From Nocardia sp. CNY236 (GTDB lineage Bacteria; Actinomycetota; Actinomycetes; Mycobacteriales; Mycobacteriaceae): DNA of 64,000 bases. Position 1 is the stretch's first letter. Every line of letters begins with the position of its first letter. The stretch lies in NCBI RefSeq assembly GCF_000482385.1, contig NZ_AXVD01000027.1, forward strand, positions 1 to 64,000. Reading direction: 5' to 3'. Of the stretch, positions 52,902-63,380 are shown in pieces. A model generated the notes under the pieces. That model saw only the letters and a program-made list of their open reading frames with translations, was not told the origin of the DNA and did no database searches. Both the position numbers and the translations under genes were made by a program.

Positions 52902-54308
52902 ATGGCCAAAACCTATGTCGGCGCTCGGTTGCGGCAGCTACGGACCGAACGCGGGCTCAGCCAAGTTTCGCTCGCGCAGAAGCTGGACATCTCCCCGAGC
53001 TACCTCAACCAGATCGAACACGACGTGCGACCGCTCACCGTGCCGGTGTTGTCGAAGATCGGCGACGTATTCGGCGTCGACGCCACGTTCTTCTCGACCC
53101 GAGACGACACCCGGCTCATCGCGGAACTGCAAGAGGTCGTGATGGATCAGGAGTTGGGTATCGAGGCCGACCCCCGAGAGATCGCCGACATGGTCTCGGC
53201 ACATCCGAGCATGGCCCGCGCGCTGGTCAACATGCACAACCGCTACCGAAACACCTCCGCCCAACTCGCCGCCGCCACCGAAGACCGCTTCGCCGACGGC
53301 GCGGGCAGCGCGACGATCAGCAAGCCGCACGAGGAAGTGCGCGACTACTTCTATCAGCGCCAGAACTACATTCACGCATTGGATGCGGCAGCCGAAGACC
53401 TCACGGTGCGCATCCGCTTTCATGGCGGCGACGTGAACACCGAGATCGCCAAGCTGCTGCGCGGTCACGACGTACGGATCACCGAGCGCATCGACCTCGG
53501 CGAAGGGGTGTTGCACCGCTACGACCCGCGGACCAGAAACCTGGAAATCGCGCCACATCTGTCCGGTGGACAACGCAGCTTCAAGCTCGCCGCCGAGCTG
53601 GCCTACTTCGAATGTGGCGAACTGCTCGAAAAGCTGGTCGACGAAGGTAATTTCGCCTCCGACGACACCCGTAAGCTGGCCATGCTCGGCTTGGCGAACT
53701 ACTTCGCGGCGGCGACTGTCCTGCCGTACACGCATTTCCACGAAATCGCCGAGGACTTTCGCTACGACATCGAACGGCTGTCGGCCTTCTTCGGCCAGAG
53801 CTACGAGACCATCTGCCATCGGCTGTCCACACTGCAGCGACCATGGCTGCGCGGGGTTCCGTTCTCGTTCGTGCGCGTCGACCGGGCCGGCAATATGTCG
53901 AAGCGACAGTCCGCTACCGGTTTCCACTTCTCCGCCAGCGGCGGAACCTGTCCGCTGTGGAATGTCTATGAGACCTTCGCCTATCCCGGCAAGATCATGA
54001 CTCAGATCGCGCAGATGCCCGACGGCCGCAAATACCTCTGGGTGGCACGCACGGTGGAACGCCGGGCCACGCGCTACGGGGAGCCGAGCAAGACCTTTGC
54101 CATCGGTCTGGGGTGCGAACTGCGGCATGCGGGCCGGGTGATCTATGCCGATGGCATCGATCTGGACGAGGTACAGCCGACACCGATCGGCGCGGGATGC
54201 CGGGTCTGTGAGCGCGCCAACTGCCCGCAGCGCGCGTTCCCCCCACTGGGCAAGGTGCTCGACATCAGCGAGCACCGCAGTTCGGTTTCGCCGTATGTAC
54301 TCAAGTAG
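52902..54308 (+). CDS. ramB: RamB-type regulator of acetate/glyoxylate metabolism
   Basis: 468 residues. The N-terminal XRE HTH (GARLRQLRTERGLSQVSLAQ, then SPSYLNQIEHDVRPL; residues 7-60) is followed by a middle domain with an IrrE-like fold (DLGEGVLHRYDPRTRNL, LAAELAYFE) and a C-terminal domain ending in a Cys cluster (CRVCERANCPQR). This is the short-chain fatty acyl regulator architecture of RamB, which controls aceA in Corynebacterium and Mycobacterium. Candidate RamB boxes lie upstream of aceA 14 kb away. Confidence 0.93.
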   Translation: MAKTYVGARLRQLRTERGLSQVSLAQKLDISPSYLNQIEHDVRPLTVPVLSKIGDVFGVDATFFSTRDDTRLIAELQEVVMDQELGIEADPREIADMVSAHPSMARALVNMHNRYRNTSAQLAAATEDRFADGAGSATISKPHEEVRDYFYQRQNYIHALDAAAEDLTVRIRFHGGDVNTEIAKLLRGHDVRITERIDLGEGVLHRYDPRTRNLEIAPHLSGGQRSFKLAAELAYFECGELLEKLVDEGNFASDDTRKLAMLGLANYFAAATVLPYTHFHEIAEDFRYDIERLSAFFGQSYETICHRLSTLQRPWLRGVPFSFVRVDRAGNMSKRQSATGFHFSASGGTCPLWNVYETFAYPGKIMTQIAQMPDGRKYLWVARTVERRATRYGEPSKTFAIGLGCELRHAGRVIYADGIDLDEVQPTPIGAGCRVCERANCPQRAFPPLGKVLDISEHRSSVSPYVLK

Positions 54309-54357
54309 TCCCGCTCGAACGTGCCCGGGAGAGAAGTCCGGTGCGGCCCTGGCCCGA

Positions 54358-56187
54358 CTAGAACGCGGTCTCGTCCACCGTCATGATGTCGTCGTCGAGA
54401 GCGGCGATGATGGCGCGTTCCGCCGTGAGATGCGGTAGTGCGTTCTTGGCGAAGAAGCTGGCGACGGTTACTTTTCCGGCGTAGAACGCGCGATCGTCCG
54501 CCGCGGTGACGGTGACCGCCGCGGCAGCGGCGATCTCCGCCTGCACCAGCAGCCGCCACCCGATCAGCAGGTCACCGAACGCGAGGAGCAAGCGCACCGA
54601 TCCGAGACCCACCTTGTACAGGTGCGCCGGCTCCTGCTGCGCGGCCAACAGAAATCCGGTGAGCGCGCCCACCATGGCCTGCACATCCGCTGCGGCCGTC
54701 GCCAAGAGCTCACGCTCGCGCTCGAACCGGCCCGACTCGGCCTCCAGGAACGTGGCGATCTGCGCGGTGACGTGATCGAATGCCACGCCACGATCACGGG
54801 CGATCTTGCGGAAGAAGAAGTCCTGCGCCTGGATCGCGGTCGTGCCCTCGTACAGCGAGTCGATCTTGGCATCCCGGATGTACTGCTCGATCGGATAATC
54901 CTGCAAAAACCCCGAACCACCCAACGTCTGTAACGATTCGGTCAGGTACTGATAGGCCCGCTCCGAACCCACACCTTTCACGATCGGCAACAGCAGATCG
55001 TTGACCCGCGCCGCGAGCTCGGCATCCGCACCGGAGACGTGCTCGGCGACATCTGCGTTCTGGTGCGCCGCGGTGTAGAGGTACACCGCACGCAGCCCTT
55101 CGGCGTAGGCCTTCTGCATCGCCAAGGACCGGCGCACATCCGGATGATGAGTGATCGTCACCCGCGGCGCGGACTTGTCGGTCATCTGGGTCAGATCCGC
55201 ACCTTGGACCCGCTGCTTGGCGAACTCCAGCGCATTCAGATACCCGGTCGACAGAGTCCCCGACGACTTGATGCCGACCATCATGCGGGCGTGTTCGAGG
55301 ACTTCGAACATCTGGGCGATACCGTTGTGCACCTCGCCGACCAGCCATCCCTTGGCCGGGATGCCGTGCCCGCCGAAGGCCACCTCACAGGTGGGCGAGG
55401 ATTTCAGACCCATCTTGTGTTCGACGTTGGTGACGAACACACCGTTGCGGTCACCGAGCTCCAGCGTCTGGTGGTCGAAGTGGAACTTGGGCACGAAGAA
55501 CAGCGACAGCCCCTTGGTGCCCGGGCCGGCGCCCTCGGGGCGAGCCAACACCAGATGGAAGACGTTCTCGGCGGTGTCACCGACCTCGGCGCCGGAGATG
55601 AAGCGTTTGACACCCTCGATGTGCCAGCTGCCGTCCTCCTGCTGGATCGCCTTGGTGCGACCGGCGCCGACGTCCGAACCAGCGTCCGGCTCGGTCAGCA
55701 CCATGGTTCCCTGCCAGCCCTTCTGGAAACCGAGCGCCGCCCAGTGCTGCTGCTGCGCAGTGCCGACGTTGAACAGCACGGCCGAGAGGAACGGTCCCAT
55801 ATTGAAGAACGATGCCGCAGGGTTGGCGCAGGTGATCATCTCGGCGATCGCCCACACCAGCGCGGCCGGCGCCGGGGTGCCGCCCATGGCTTCGGGGATG
55901 CCGAGGCGACTCCAACCCGCGTCTCGCACGGCGGCGATCGTCGCGCGCAGAGGCTGCGGGACGCAGATCGAAAACGTTCGGGGGTCATACACCACCGGGT
56001 CGCGATCGGCCGCCGCGAAGGACTCGGCGACCGGCCCTTCGGCCAGTCGCTTCACCTCCGACAGGATCTGCCGGACGGTCTCGGAATCCAGCTCGCCATA
56101 TGCTCCGGTGTCGAGGAGCTTGTCCAGCACGAGCACATCGAACAGGTTGAATTCCACATCCCGCAGGTTCGCCTTGTAGTGGCCCAC
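54358..56187 (-). CDS. Acyl-CoA dehydrogenase (FadE5-type)
   Basis: 609 residues from a GTG; the product starts [18 protein letters not shown] as in the long FadE5 group, with gaggagg upstream. The typical order is an N-terminal helical domain, the FAD-binding middle ([18 protein letters not shown], about residue 170), a C-terminal FAD motif with catalytic Glu in [13 protein letters not shown], and an extra C-terminal domain found in this group. It makes the first double bond in beta-oxidation of fatty acyl-CoA. Spacing suggests a single-gene transcript, convergent with ramB. Confidence 0.93.
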   Translation of the reverse strand: MGHYKANLRDVEFNLFDVLVLDKLLDTGAYGELDSETVRQILSEVKRLAEGPVAESFAAADRDPVVYDPRTFSICVPQPLRATIAAVRDAGWSRLGIPEAMGGTPAPAALVWAIAEMITCANPAASFFNMGPFLSAVLFNVGTAQQQHWAALGFQKGWQGTMVLTEPDAGSDVGAGRTKAIQQEDGSWHIEGVKRFISGAEVGDTAENVFHLVLARPEGAGPGTKGLSLFFVPKFHFDHQTLELGDRNGVFVTNVEHKMGLKSSPTCEVAFGGHGIPAKGWLVGEVHNGIAQMFEVLEHARMMVGIKSSGTLSTGYLNALEFAKQRVQGADLTQMTDKSAPRVTITHHPDVRRSLAMQKAYAEGLRAVYLYTAAHQNADVAEHVSGADAELAARVNDLLLPIVKGVGSERAYQYLTESLQTLGGSGFLQDYPIEQYIRDAKIDSLYEGTTAIQAQDFFFRKIARDRGVAFDHVTAQIATFLEAESGRFERERELLATAAADVQAMVGALTGFLLAAQQEPAHLYKVGLGSVRLLLAFGDLLIGWRLLVQAEIAAAAAVTVTAADDRAFYAGKVTVASFFAKNALPHLTAERAIIAALDDDIMTVDETAF

Positions 56188-56357
56188 CTGGTCCTCCTCG
56201 ACTCGATTCCACAGCCCGGTCGAGACCGGACGGTTCGAAAGCCGTACCAACCGAAGAGTGCCGCATCACAACACGCTACGCAAGCGTAGCCGGACCCTCT
56301 CCAACCAGCGGGTTCACCCAAACCTCACAACTATTCGCCGAGCGATAACCACAAACC

Positions 56358-56373
56358 GTCACATAAACGAAAC
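56358..56373 (+). promoter_or_regulatory. GlnR-type box upstream of urtA
   Basis: GTCAC-ataaac-GAAAC fits the actinobacterial GlnR half-box pattern GTnAC-n6-GAAAC exactly; a further GAAAC follows at 56378-56382. It is 182 bases upstream of urtA. The 56188-56554 stretch has no gene and is AT-richer than its surroundings, fitting a regulated promoter region. Confidence 0.6.
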
Positions 56374-56554
56374 AGTCGAAACGGAGTTGTTATCAGCCGA
56401 TATACCGGCGCAACAACCGCTGGTTACCGTTCGCATCACGAATACAGCCGCTGTATACAACCCGGTCTACAGCTGTGACCGGCCCAGCAGCGGCGGTGTT
56501 CGCGGCGGCGCGACCCAGTGCCGCCGCACCGCCTGATGAGGAGAGGGTCCGCCC

Positions 56555-57829
56555 ATGCCAGATTTCCGTACCATTCCGCGCGCTGGGCGCGTGGTCAAAA
56601 CACTGGCGGTACCAACCGCTGTCGCGGTCGCCGGCTTGTTGCTGACCGCGTGCGGCGCTCGAGACGATGTGTCGGCTAGCGGATCGGATAGCGTGTCCTG
56701 CGTCGACACGTCACAGGACACGATCAAGGTCGGTTCGCTGCACTCGCTGTCCGGCACGATGGCGATATCGGAGGTCACAGTCGCCAACTCGACCAGGTTG
56801 GCCGTCGACCAGATCAACGCCGCGGGGGGAGTGCTCGGCAAACAGATCGAACTGGTACTCGAAGACGGCGCATCGGACCCCAAGACCTTCGCGGAGAAAG
56901 CGGAGAAACTGATCAGCTCCGACTGCGTCGCAGCGGTTTTCGGCGGCTGGACCTCCTCGAGTCGCAAAGCGATGAAGCCGAAGTTCGAAAACCTGAACTC
57001 CCTGCTCTACTACCCGGTGCAGTACGAGGGCCTGGAAGATAGCAAGAACATCTTCTACACCGGCGCGACCACCAATCAACAGATCATCCCGGCGCTGGAC
57101 TACCTCAAGGAGCAAGGTGCGACCTCGCTCTACCTGGTCGGTAGCGACTACGTCTTCCCGCAGACCGCCAATCGCGAGATCAAGGCCTACGCTGCGGCCA
57201 ATGGTATCGAGATCAAGGGTGAGGACTACACGCCACTCGGCTCGACCGACTTCTCCACCATCGTGAACAAGATCCGGACCGCGAACGCGGACGCGGTGTT
57301 CAACACGCTCAACGGCGATTCCAACGTCGCGTTCTTCCGCGAATACGCCAACGCCGGTTTGAAAGCCGACGAGATGCCCGTGATCTCGGTGTCCATTGCC
57401 GAGGAAGAAGTCGCCGGCATCGGGGTGCAGAACATCGCCGGGCAGCTCACCTCCTGGAACTACTACCAAACCATCGACAATCCGGTGAACAGCACGTTCG
57501 TCGCCGACTACAAGGCTGCGTTCGGTGCGGACAAGCCGACCTCGGACCCGATGGAAGCCGCTTACGTGGCGGTCCACCTGTGGAAGAACACGGTGGAAAA
57601 GGCGCAGTCGTTCGCGGTCGAAGACATTCAGGCCGCAGCCGACGGCGTCGGCTTCGATGCGCCGGAAGGCCGGGTCACCATCGACGGCGACACCCACCAC
57701 ATCACCAAGACTGCCCGCATCGGTGAAATCCGCCCCGACGGGCTGATCTACACCGTGTGGGACTCGGGTGAGCCGATCACCCCGGACCCGTACCTGGAGT
57801 CCTACGACTGGGCCGAGGGCCTGAGGTAA
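56555..57829 (+). CDS. urtA: Urea ABC transporter substrate-binding lipoprotein
   Basis: 424 residues with aggag upstream. A lipoprotein signal peptide ends LLLTAC (Cys33), so the protein is anchored outside the membrane. The body is the type I periplasmic-binding fold ([51 protein letters not shown]), closest to UrtA/AmiC-type urea and short-chain amide receptors. It captures urea for UrtBCDE. A 14-bp hairpin follows the stop. Confidence 0.96.
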   Translation: MPDFRTIPRAGRVVKTLAVPTAVAVAGLLLTACGARDDVSASGSDSVSCVDTSQDTIKVGSLHSLSGTMAISEVTVANSTRLAVDQINAAGGVLGKQIELVLEDGASDPKTFAEKAEKLISSDCVAAVFGGWTSSSRKAMKPKFENLNSLLYYPVQYEGLEDSKNIFYTGATTNQQIIPALDYLKEQGATSLYLVGSDYVFPQTANREIKAYAAANGIEIKGEDYTPLGSTDFSTIVNKIRTANADAVFNTLNGDSNVAFFREYANAGLKADEMPVISVSIAEEEVAGIGVQNIAGQLTSWNYYQTIDNPVNSTFVADYKAAFGADKPTSDPMEAAYVAVHLWKNTVEKAQSFAVEDIQAAADGVGFDAPEGRVTIDGDTHHITKTARIGEIRPDGLIYTVWDSGEPITPDPYLESYDWAEGLR

Positions 57830-57853
57830 CCCTCGCCGCTCATGGTTCCGCGC

Positions 57854-57892
57854 GTGTTCGAGTGACCGCCGCTTCGGTGGTCACTCGAACAC
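57854..57892 (+). terminator. 14-bp hairpin between urtA and urtB
   Basis: GTGTTCGAGTGACC and GGTCACTCGAACAC form perfect arms around an 11-base loop, 25 bases after urtA. No T-tract follows. Such an element between a binding-protein gene and its permease usually stabilises or partly terminates the transcript, giving excess binding protein. Confidence 0.65.
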
Positions 57893-58038
57893 CAACGCCG
57901 AGGAACCACGCACACGCAGCGCCGCGGTGTCATCCCGCCGCGACCGCACGGCTCCGCGCTGTTTCGCGCTGAGCGAGACCACGCATCACCCGCGCGCGGT
58001 GCCGAAGGCGCTGCCGGACAGACACAGGATTCTCACCC

Positions 58039-58923
58039 ATGGACATTGTTATCGGCCAACTCTTCACCGGGTTGAGCCTGGGATCGATTCTTCTGCTTGC
58101 CGCGCTCGGGCTCTCACTGACCTTCGGTCAGATGGGCGTGATCAATATGGCGCACGGCGAGTTCATCATGGCCGGCTGTTACACGACCTTTGTCGTGCAG
58201 CAAGTGATCTCGTCGGCGGGCGTGGCGCTCATCGTGGCCCTGCCGATCGGTTTCCTGGTCGGCGGCCTGCTCGGCGCCGCCCTGGAGATGGGCCTGATCC
58301 GCTGGATGTACGACCGGCCCCTGGACACCCTGTTGGTCACCTTCGGGGTCGGGCTGGTGTTGCAGCAGGTCGCCCGAGACATCTTCGGTGCACCTGCCAA
58401 GAACGTCGTCGCACCGGAGTGGCTCAGCGGCGGCGTCACGATCCTGGGCGCGGTGGTCCCGAAGACGCGCCTGTTCATTCTCGCGCTCGCCATCATCGCG
58501 GTGACCACGCTGGCCGTCGTGCTCAAGACGACGCCGTTGGGGCGGCGTATTCGCGCGGTGGTACAGAATCGGGGCCTGGCCGAAACATCCGGGGTATCCA
58601 GTCGTTTCACCGACATCAGCACCTTCTTCATCGGCTCCGGATTGGCCGGCGTCGCCGGAGTCGCACTCACCCTGATCGGCTCCACCAGCCCGACCATCGG
58701 CCAGAGCTACCTGATCGACGCATTCCTGGTGGTGGTCATCGGCGGGCTCGGCCAGATCAAGGGCACGGTGATCGCGGCATTCGCGCTCGGCCTGCTCAAT
58801 TCCTATATCGAATACTCGACCACCGCGTCCATCGCGAAGGTCATCGTCTTCGTCATCATCGTGATCGTCCTGCAGGTCCGCCCGCAGGGTCTGTTCACCG
58901 TCCGGACAAGGAGTCTGGCATGA
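58039..58923 (+). CDS. urtB: Urea ABC transporter permease
   Basis: 294 residues with about eight membrane helices, of the LivH branched-chain-amino-acid permease type. Typical motifs are SLTFGQMGVINMAHGEFIMAG at the start and VVVIGGLGQIKGTVIAAFALGLLNSYIEY near the C-terminus. The last part SIAKV...RPQGLFTVR is normal for UrtB. It forms the channel with UrtC. The stop overlaps the ATG of urtC (ATGA). Confidence 0.95.
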   Translation: MDIVIGQLFTGLSLGSILLLAALGLSLTFGQMGVINMAHGEFIMAGCYTTFVVQQVISSAGVALIVALPIGFLVGGLLGAALEMGLIRWMYDRPLDTLLVTFGVGLVLQQVARDIFGAPAKNVVAPEWLSGGVTILGAVVPKTRLFILALAIIAVTTLAVVLKTTPLGRRIRAVVQNRGLAETSGVSSRFTDISTFFIGSGLAGVAGVALTLIGSTSPTIGQSYLIDAFLVVVIGGLGQIKGTVIAAFALGLLNSYIEYSTTASIAKVIVFVIIVIVLQVRPQGLFTVRTRSLA

Positions 58924-60065
58924 CCACGCTCGCACAACGGTGGCGTACGCACTCCTCGCTCACCCCATTGGCCGGATTCGCGATCGCTGCAATCCTGCTG
59001 TTCGCGGTCGCACCAGCGGTACTCAGCGATTTCCGACTCAATCTGCTCGCGAAATTCCTGTGCTTCGCGATCGTCGCGGTCGGTATCGGACTGGCCTGGG
59101 GCCGGGGCGGCATGTTGACCCTCGGGCAAGGGGTGTTCTTCGGCCTGGGCGCCTACATCATGGCGATGCATCTCCAACTGGCCGACGCCGCCCGGCTCGG
59201 CAACGACGTGCCGGAATTCATGGAGCTCGCCGGGATTCGCGAGCTCCCGTCGCTCTGGCAACCTTTCGCCTCGGCTCCGGTGGCGATACTCGGGATTCTG
59301 CTGCTGCCCGGGCTGATCGCCGCGGTGCTGGGCTATGGGGTGTTCAAGCGGCGAGTCAAAGGCGCCTACTTCGCCATTCTCAGCCAAGCGCTGGCGGCCG
59401 CCATGGCCATTCTGCTGACCGGGCAGCAGGCCTTCGGCGGGTTCACCGGCCTATCGGATTTCCGTGCCTTCTTCGGCTTCCGACTGTCGGACCCGATCAA
59501 CCGGCGCATGCTGTTCTTCCTCGCCGCGGGCACGCTGCTGCTGGTGGTCGCGTTGGTGCGACAACTGATGCACAGCCGGTACGGCGAACTGCTGGTCGCG
59601 GTGCGCGACCAAGAGGAGCGCGTACGGTTTCTCGGCTACGATCCGGCCAACGTCAAGATCCTCGCCTACGTGGTCGCGGCCTTCTTCGCCGGCATCGCCG
59701 GTGCGTTGTTCACCCCGATCGTGGGCATCATCTCCCCCGCCGATATCGGCGTCGTCCCATCCATCGCGTTTCTGATCGGCGTCGCCATCGGTGGCCGGAC
59801 CACCCTGCTCGGGCCGGTACTCGGCGCGATCGGGGTGGCGTGGGCACAGACGGCGTTCTCCGAGGAGTTCCCGTCCGGATGGATCTATCTGCAAGGTGTG
59901 CTGTTCATCGTGGTGGTCGGCTTCATCCCGGCGGGGCTGGCCGGATTGTGGCCGACGGTGAAGGGGTTGCTGGAGGGCCGGTTCCGGCGTACGACAGCCG
60001 ACGAACCCAGCACGCATCCACCAGCGCCCACGCAGCCCTCGACGGAGAAAGTGGAATCCCGATGA
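58920..60065 (+). CDS. urtC: Urea ABC transporter permease
   Basis: 381 residues from an ATG overlapping the urtB stop. There are eight to ten membrane helices, LivM-type. The conserved LAWGRGGMLTLGQGVFFGLG segment is at about residues 58-77 and the permease/ATPase coupling loop VAVRDQEERVRFLGYD near 225. The last 40 residues are hydrophilic and Pro/Thr-rich. The stop overlaps urtD (ATGA). It pairs with UrtB in the membrane. Confidence 0.95.
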   Translation: MTTLAQRWRTHSSLTPLAGFAIAAILLFAVAPAVLSDFRLNLLAKFLCFAIVAVGIGLAWGRGGMLTLGQGVFFGLGAYIMAMHLQLADAARLGNDVPEFMELAGIRELPSLWQPFASAPVAILGILLLPGLIAAVLGYGVFKRRVKGAYFAILSQALAAAMAILLTGQQAFGGFTGLSDFRAFFGFRLSDPINRRMLFFLAAGTLLLVVALVRQLMHSRYGELLVAVRDQEERVRFLGYDPANVKILAYVVAAFFAGIAGALFTPIVGIISPADIGVVPSIAFLIGVAIGGRTTLLGPVLGAIGVAWAQTAFSEEFPSGWIYLQGVLFIVVVGFIPAGLAGLWPTVKGLLEGRFRRTTADEPSTHPPAPTQPSTEKVESR

Positions 60066-60868
60066 CGGAAACGACGCGCACGCCCAAGCTCGGCGGCAAT
60101 GCCGGCATGTCCAGTGAATACCTCCAAATCAGAGGGCTCTCGGTGAGCTTCGACGGATTCAAGGCCGTCACCGATGTCGACTTGACCGTGTTGCAAGGCG
60201 ACCTCCGCTTCCTCATCGGCCCCAACGGTGCAGGGAAGACCACCCTGATCGACGCGATCACCGGACTCGTTCCAGCAACCGGATCCGCGCAGAAATCCGG
60301 CGTCGAGCTGCTCGGCAAGAAAGTGCACCAGATCGCCAAGCTCGGTGTCGGCCGGACCTTCCAGACCGCGAGCGTGTTCGAACAACTCAGCGTGCTCCAG
60401 AACCTCGATATCGCCGCAGGTGCGAGCCGCTCGGCGCTGACGATGCTGCGCCGGCGCAGCTCGATACTGCCGAGTATCGAGGAGGCATTGGAGACCACCG
60501 GCCTGGGTGACCTGCGCGACAAACCCGCCGGCATCCTGGCCCACGGGCAGAAACAATGGCTCGAGATCGGCATGCTCCTGGTCCAGAACGCCTCGGTTCT
60601 GCTGCTGGACGAGCCGGTGGCCGGAATGAGCGCGGAAGAACGCGAAGAGACCGGGAATCTGCTGCACCGCATCGGCGGCGAACGCGTGGTCGTGGTGGTC
60701 GAACACGACATGGACTTCATGCGCGCGTTCGCCAGCTCGGTGACCGTCCTCGCCGGCGGCGCCGTACTCAGCGAAGGCACCGTTGAGCAGGTGCAGGCCG
60801 ACCCCAAAGTCCAAGAGGTCTATCTCGGTACCGCGGCGGCCGCAGCCACCGAACTGGAAAGGGGATGA
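60062..60868 (+). CDS. urtD: Urea ABC transporter ATP-binding protein
   Basis: 268 residues. Walker A GPNGAGKT (about 53-60), a Q-loop region FQTASVFEQLSV, signature ILAHGQKQWLEIG (the LSGGQ-equivalent is AHGQKQ, as in UrtD/LivG), and Walker B VLLLDEPVAG with H-loop VVVEHDMDFM. It drives transport with UrtE. It overlaps urtC and urtE by four bases each. Confidence 0.96.
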   Translation: MTETTRTPKLGGNAGMSSEYLQIRGLSVSFDGFKAVTDVDLTVLQGDLRFLIGPNGAGKTTLIDAITGLVPATGSAQKSGVELLGKKVHQIAKLGVGRTFQTASVFEQLSVLQNLDIAAGASRSALTMLRRRSSILPSIEEALETTGLGDLRDKPAGILAHGQKQWLEIGMLLVQNASVLLLDEPVAGMSAEEREETGNLLHRIGGERVVVVVEHDMDFMRAFASSVTVLAGGAVLSEGTVEQVQADPKVQEVYLGTAAAAATELERG

Positions 60869-61563
60869 CGATGCTCGAATTCACCGATGTCCGATCCGGC
60901 TACGGCCGCACCGAGGTGATTCACGGCGTTTCGCTGACGGTACCGGACGACAGTGTGGTTGCCATCATGGGACACAACGGCGCCGGGAAGACCACTTTGT
61001 TGCGTACCGCTGTCGGCTTGCTCGGTACCCGATCGGGACGCATCGAATTCGACGGGCAGACCATCACCAAACTGTCCCCGTCTCGGCGAGTGCGGCGTGG
61101 AATCGCCTATGTCCCGCAAGGACAGCAGAGCTTCCCGCAATTGACCACGGCGGAGAATCTGCAGGTGGTAGCCGACGGACGCACGCGCGGCAAAGCGCTG
61201 ATCGACGAATCACTCGACTTGTTTCCCGCGCTGCGCGAACTCCTCACGCGTAAGGCGGGACTGCTGTCGGGCGGCCAGCGGCAACAACTCGCCATCGCGC
61301 GCGCCTTGATCACCGAACCGAAGCTGCTCATCCTCGACGAGCCGACCGAGGGAATCCAGCCCTCGGTGGTTGCCGAGATCGAGCGCACGATCATCGATCT
61401 GACCCATCGCGGCGGATTGAGTGTGCTGCTGGTCGAACAGCACATCGGCTTCGCGTTACAAGCAGCGCACCGCTACTACGTCCTGCAGTCCGGCCGGGTG
61501 ACGTCCTCGGGCGAAGGTGGCGCGGGGGCCGAGAGCGCGGTCCGCTCGGCAATGGCGATCTGA
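60865..61563 (+). CDS. urtE: Urea ABC transporter ATP-binding protein
   Basis: 232 residues from an ATG overlapping the urtD stop. Walker A GHNGAGKTT (about 35-43), signature LLSGGQRQQLAIARAL, Walker B LLILDEPTEG and H-loop VLLVEQHIGF are all intact, LivF type. It is the last ABC gene; a GntR regulator starts 8 bases downstream in the same direction. Confidence 0.96.
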   Translation: MTMLEFTDVRSGYGRTEVIHGVSLTVPDDSVVAIMGHNGAGKTTLLRTAVGLLGTRSGRIEFDGQTITKLSPSRRVRRGIAYVPQGQQSFPQLTTAENLQVVADGRTRGKALIDESLDLFPALRELLTRKAGLLSGGQRQQLAIARALITEPKLLILDEPTEGIQPSVVAEIERTIIDLTHRGGLSVLLVEQHIGFALQAAHRYYVLQSGRVTSSGEGGAGAESAVRSAMAI

Positions 61564-61571
61564 GCGCCGGC

Positions 61572-62270
61572 ATGGCCCGCGACATCGGTCGCATCCCGTT
61601 GCGCGAGCAGGTATACGAGTCGTTGCGCCGCGATCTGGCCTCCGGCGCGATCATGCCGACCCAACGGCTCGGGGAAGAACGCCTCGCCGAGACCTACGGG
61701 GTGTCGCGCACGCCGGTACGCGAAGCTCTGGCTCGTCTCCAAGCCGACGGATTGGTCGAGCGGCTTGCCGATGGCCTCTACCCGTATCGTCCCCGACTCG
61801 ACGAACTCGATCATCTCTACGAGTTGCGCATCGTGCTGGAGACCAGAGGAATGCAACGGGTGCGGCCCGGCGACCGTAGGTCGCACGCCTTGGACCCGAT
61901 ACGCGACGAACTCGCGACATGGCTCCGGTTACGCGACCATGCCCCCGAACCCGGTCCCGCCCTCGTGGCCGCCGACGAAGCCTTCCACACCACGGTATTG
62001 GCCGCGGCGGGTAACACTGCGCTCGCCGAGGCGCTCACCGCGGTGCATGTGCGGGTGCGACCGGTCCGTACGCTGGATGTCCCGAGCCCGGAACGGATCG
62101 CCACGATGGTTGCCGACCATATCGCGATCGCCGAATTCCTCTCGGCCGGTGCGGTGGACGCGGCGTTGGACAGACTCACCGCGCATGTCGATACCGCCCG
62201 GATGCACGTGCGGGCGCGCGCGCAGCACGCACTGCGATTGACCAAACTGGGCCGGGCCGTGCGGGATTGA
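61572..62270 (+). CDS. GntR-family (FCD) transcriptional regulator
   Basis: 232 residues. The winged HTH (REQVYESLRRDLASGAI, LAETYGVSRTPVREALARLQADGLVE; residues 11-70) precedes a helical FCD domain (ELRIVLETRGM, DEAFHTTVLAAAGN, DHIAIAEFLSAGAVDAA) with metal/ligand-binding Asp and His residues. It follows urtE with an 8-base gap, so it is probably part of the urt transcript and may control it in response to a nitrogen metabolite (inference). Confidence 0.92.
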   Translation: MARDIGRIPLREQVYESLRRDLASGAIMPTQRLGEERLAETYGVSRTPVREALARLQADGLVERLADGLYPYRPRLDELDHLYELRIVLETRGMQRVRPGDRRSHALDPIRDELATWLRLRDHAPEPGPALVAADEAFHTTVLAAAGNTALAEALTAVHVRVRPVRTLDVPSPERIATMVADHIAIAEFLSAGAVDAALDRLTAHVDTARMHVRARAQHALRLTKLGRAVRD

Positions 62271-62273
62271 CCG

Positions 62274-63152
62274 TCAGCAATCGGCTTGCAACGGCCAGCA
62301 TTCGACCGGCTGGTACGGCGGCGGAGAGGGTGTCGGACTCGGCGCCGTGGTGGCGGTATCTCGCACCGGCTGTGGTGAGTCCTGCGCCAATGCGGTAGCG
62401 ATCACACCGAAGACGAACAGGATTCCGGCCACCGCGACCCCGACGACCGACCATCCCACGTAGGTCTGTCTCTTCGTGGTGATGCCGGGCGTGGGCACGC
62501 CCTGTGGTTTGGGCCGACGTGGGATCGTCGGCGCAGGTTGTGGCGCCTTCTCCTGGAACCCGGCGGCGAGCAACTGGGCGCGAGTGGGGGCGAGGTCGAC
62601 GATACCGAGAGCATCACACGAGGCGATCACGCGGTCCACCGTCCAGCTGGCCGGTCCCGCGGAGAATCCGTCCAGATAGATGCGCAACTCGGTAGCATCA
62701 GCGACATTGCCGACGACGACATCCAGCCCGGGACGCAGGGTGGTGCGAGCCGGTCGAACCATTGCTCCGCGAAACGGAACGAGCACCACCGCGCCGCTGA
62801 TGTGTCCTGGGTCCCGCAATCCCCGCTGCAGCATCTGCTTCACGGCGAACATGCTGTGTTCCACACGATCGGCAGGACTTCCGGCGTCCCGATCGTCCAA
62901 CTCCACCGGGACGTCGCTGATCGTCCATGGCTGCTGCGCCGGTGTGCTCAGAATGCCGTTCTGTCGACGCCGAAAACCGTACACCGCCACCACGGTCAGC
63001 CCGCGCGGCGTCCAGACCACCGCATCGACGCGGCGGTTGTCCGCCTCGAGATCGACGACCACCACCGCGGTCGTCGGATACGACCGCAGGCACGCGACGA
63101 ATTCTTGCTCGGCTCCGGAAAGCTGTGCTCCGGTCCTGATCCTCACCAGCAT
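62274..63152 (-). CDS. NERD-like domain membrane protein, unknown function
   Basis: 292 residues from the ATG whose product begins MLVRIRTGAQLSG. Residues about 10-110 resemble a nuclease-related (NERD) fold, with LEADNRRVDAVVWTPRGLTVVAVYGF containing a D...V..V pattern. One membrane helix at about 225-250 and a Thr/Pro-rich outside tail ending in a Cys pair (ECWPLQADC) follow. NERD domains occur in bacterial and eukaryotic proteins linked to DNA processing; the catalytic set is incomplete, so a nuclease role is doubtful. Confidence 0.7.
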   Translation of the reverse strand: MLVRIRTGAQLSGAEQEFVACLRSYPTTAVVVVDLEADNRRVDAVVWTPRGLTVVAVYGFRRRQNGILSTPAQQPWTISDVPVELDDRDAGSPADRVEHSMFAVKQMLQRGLRDPGHISGAVVLVPFRGAMVRPARTTLRPGLDVVVGNVADATELRIYLDGFSAGPASWTVDRVIASCDALGIVDLAPTRAQLLAAGFQEKAPQPAPTIPRRPKPQGVPTPGITTKRQTYVGWSVVGVAVAGILFVFGVIATALAQDSPQPVRDTATTAPSPTPSPPPYQPVECWPLQADC

Positions 63153-63380
63153 CTGTTCCCCTGCCCACCGGTTGTCTGCCCTCGTCGGCCGCGGAACCCG
63201 GCGACCACGGTGGCTTGTATAGATACTGATGATGACGGGGTACTCTGCCGAAAACCACCGAAAGCGCACAATGGGTCGCGAGCGACGCGACGTGGGCGAG
63301 GAGGCCCCGACCGGTCGACATGGGCTGGTCGACACGGGCTGGTCGGCACATGCCGCGGCCCCGAAAGAGGTGACCATCAG

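Noticed and set aside
57927..58919. An N-terminal extension of urtC
   Set aside because: The frame is open through urtB, but its translation is Arg-rich shadow sequence; the ATG overlapping the urtB stop at 58920 begins family sequence.
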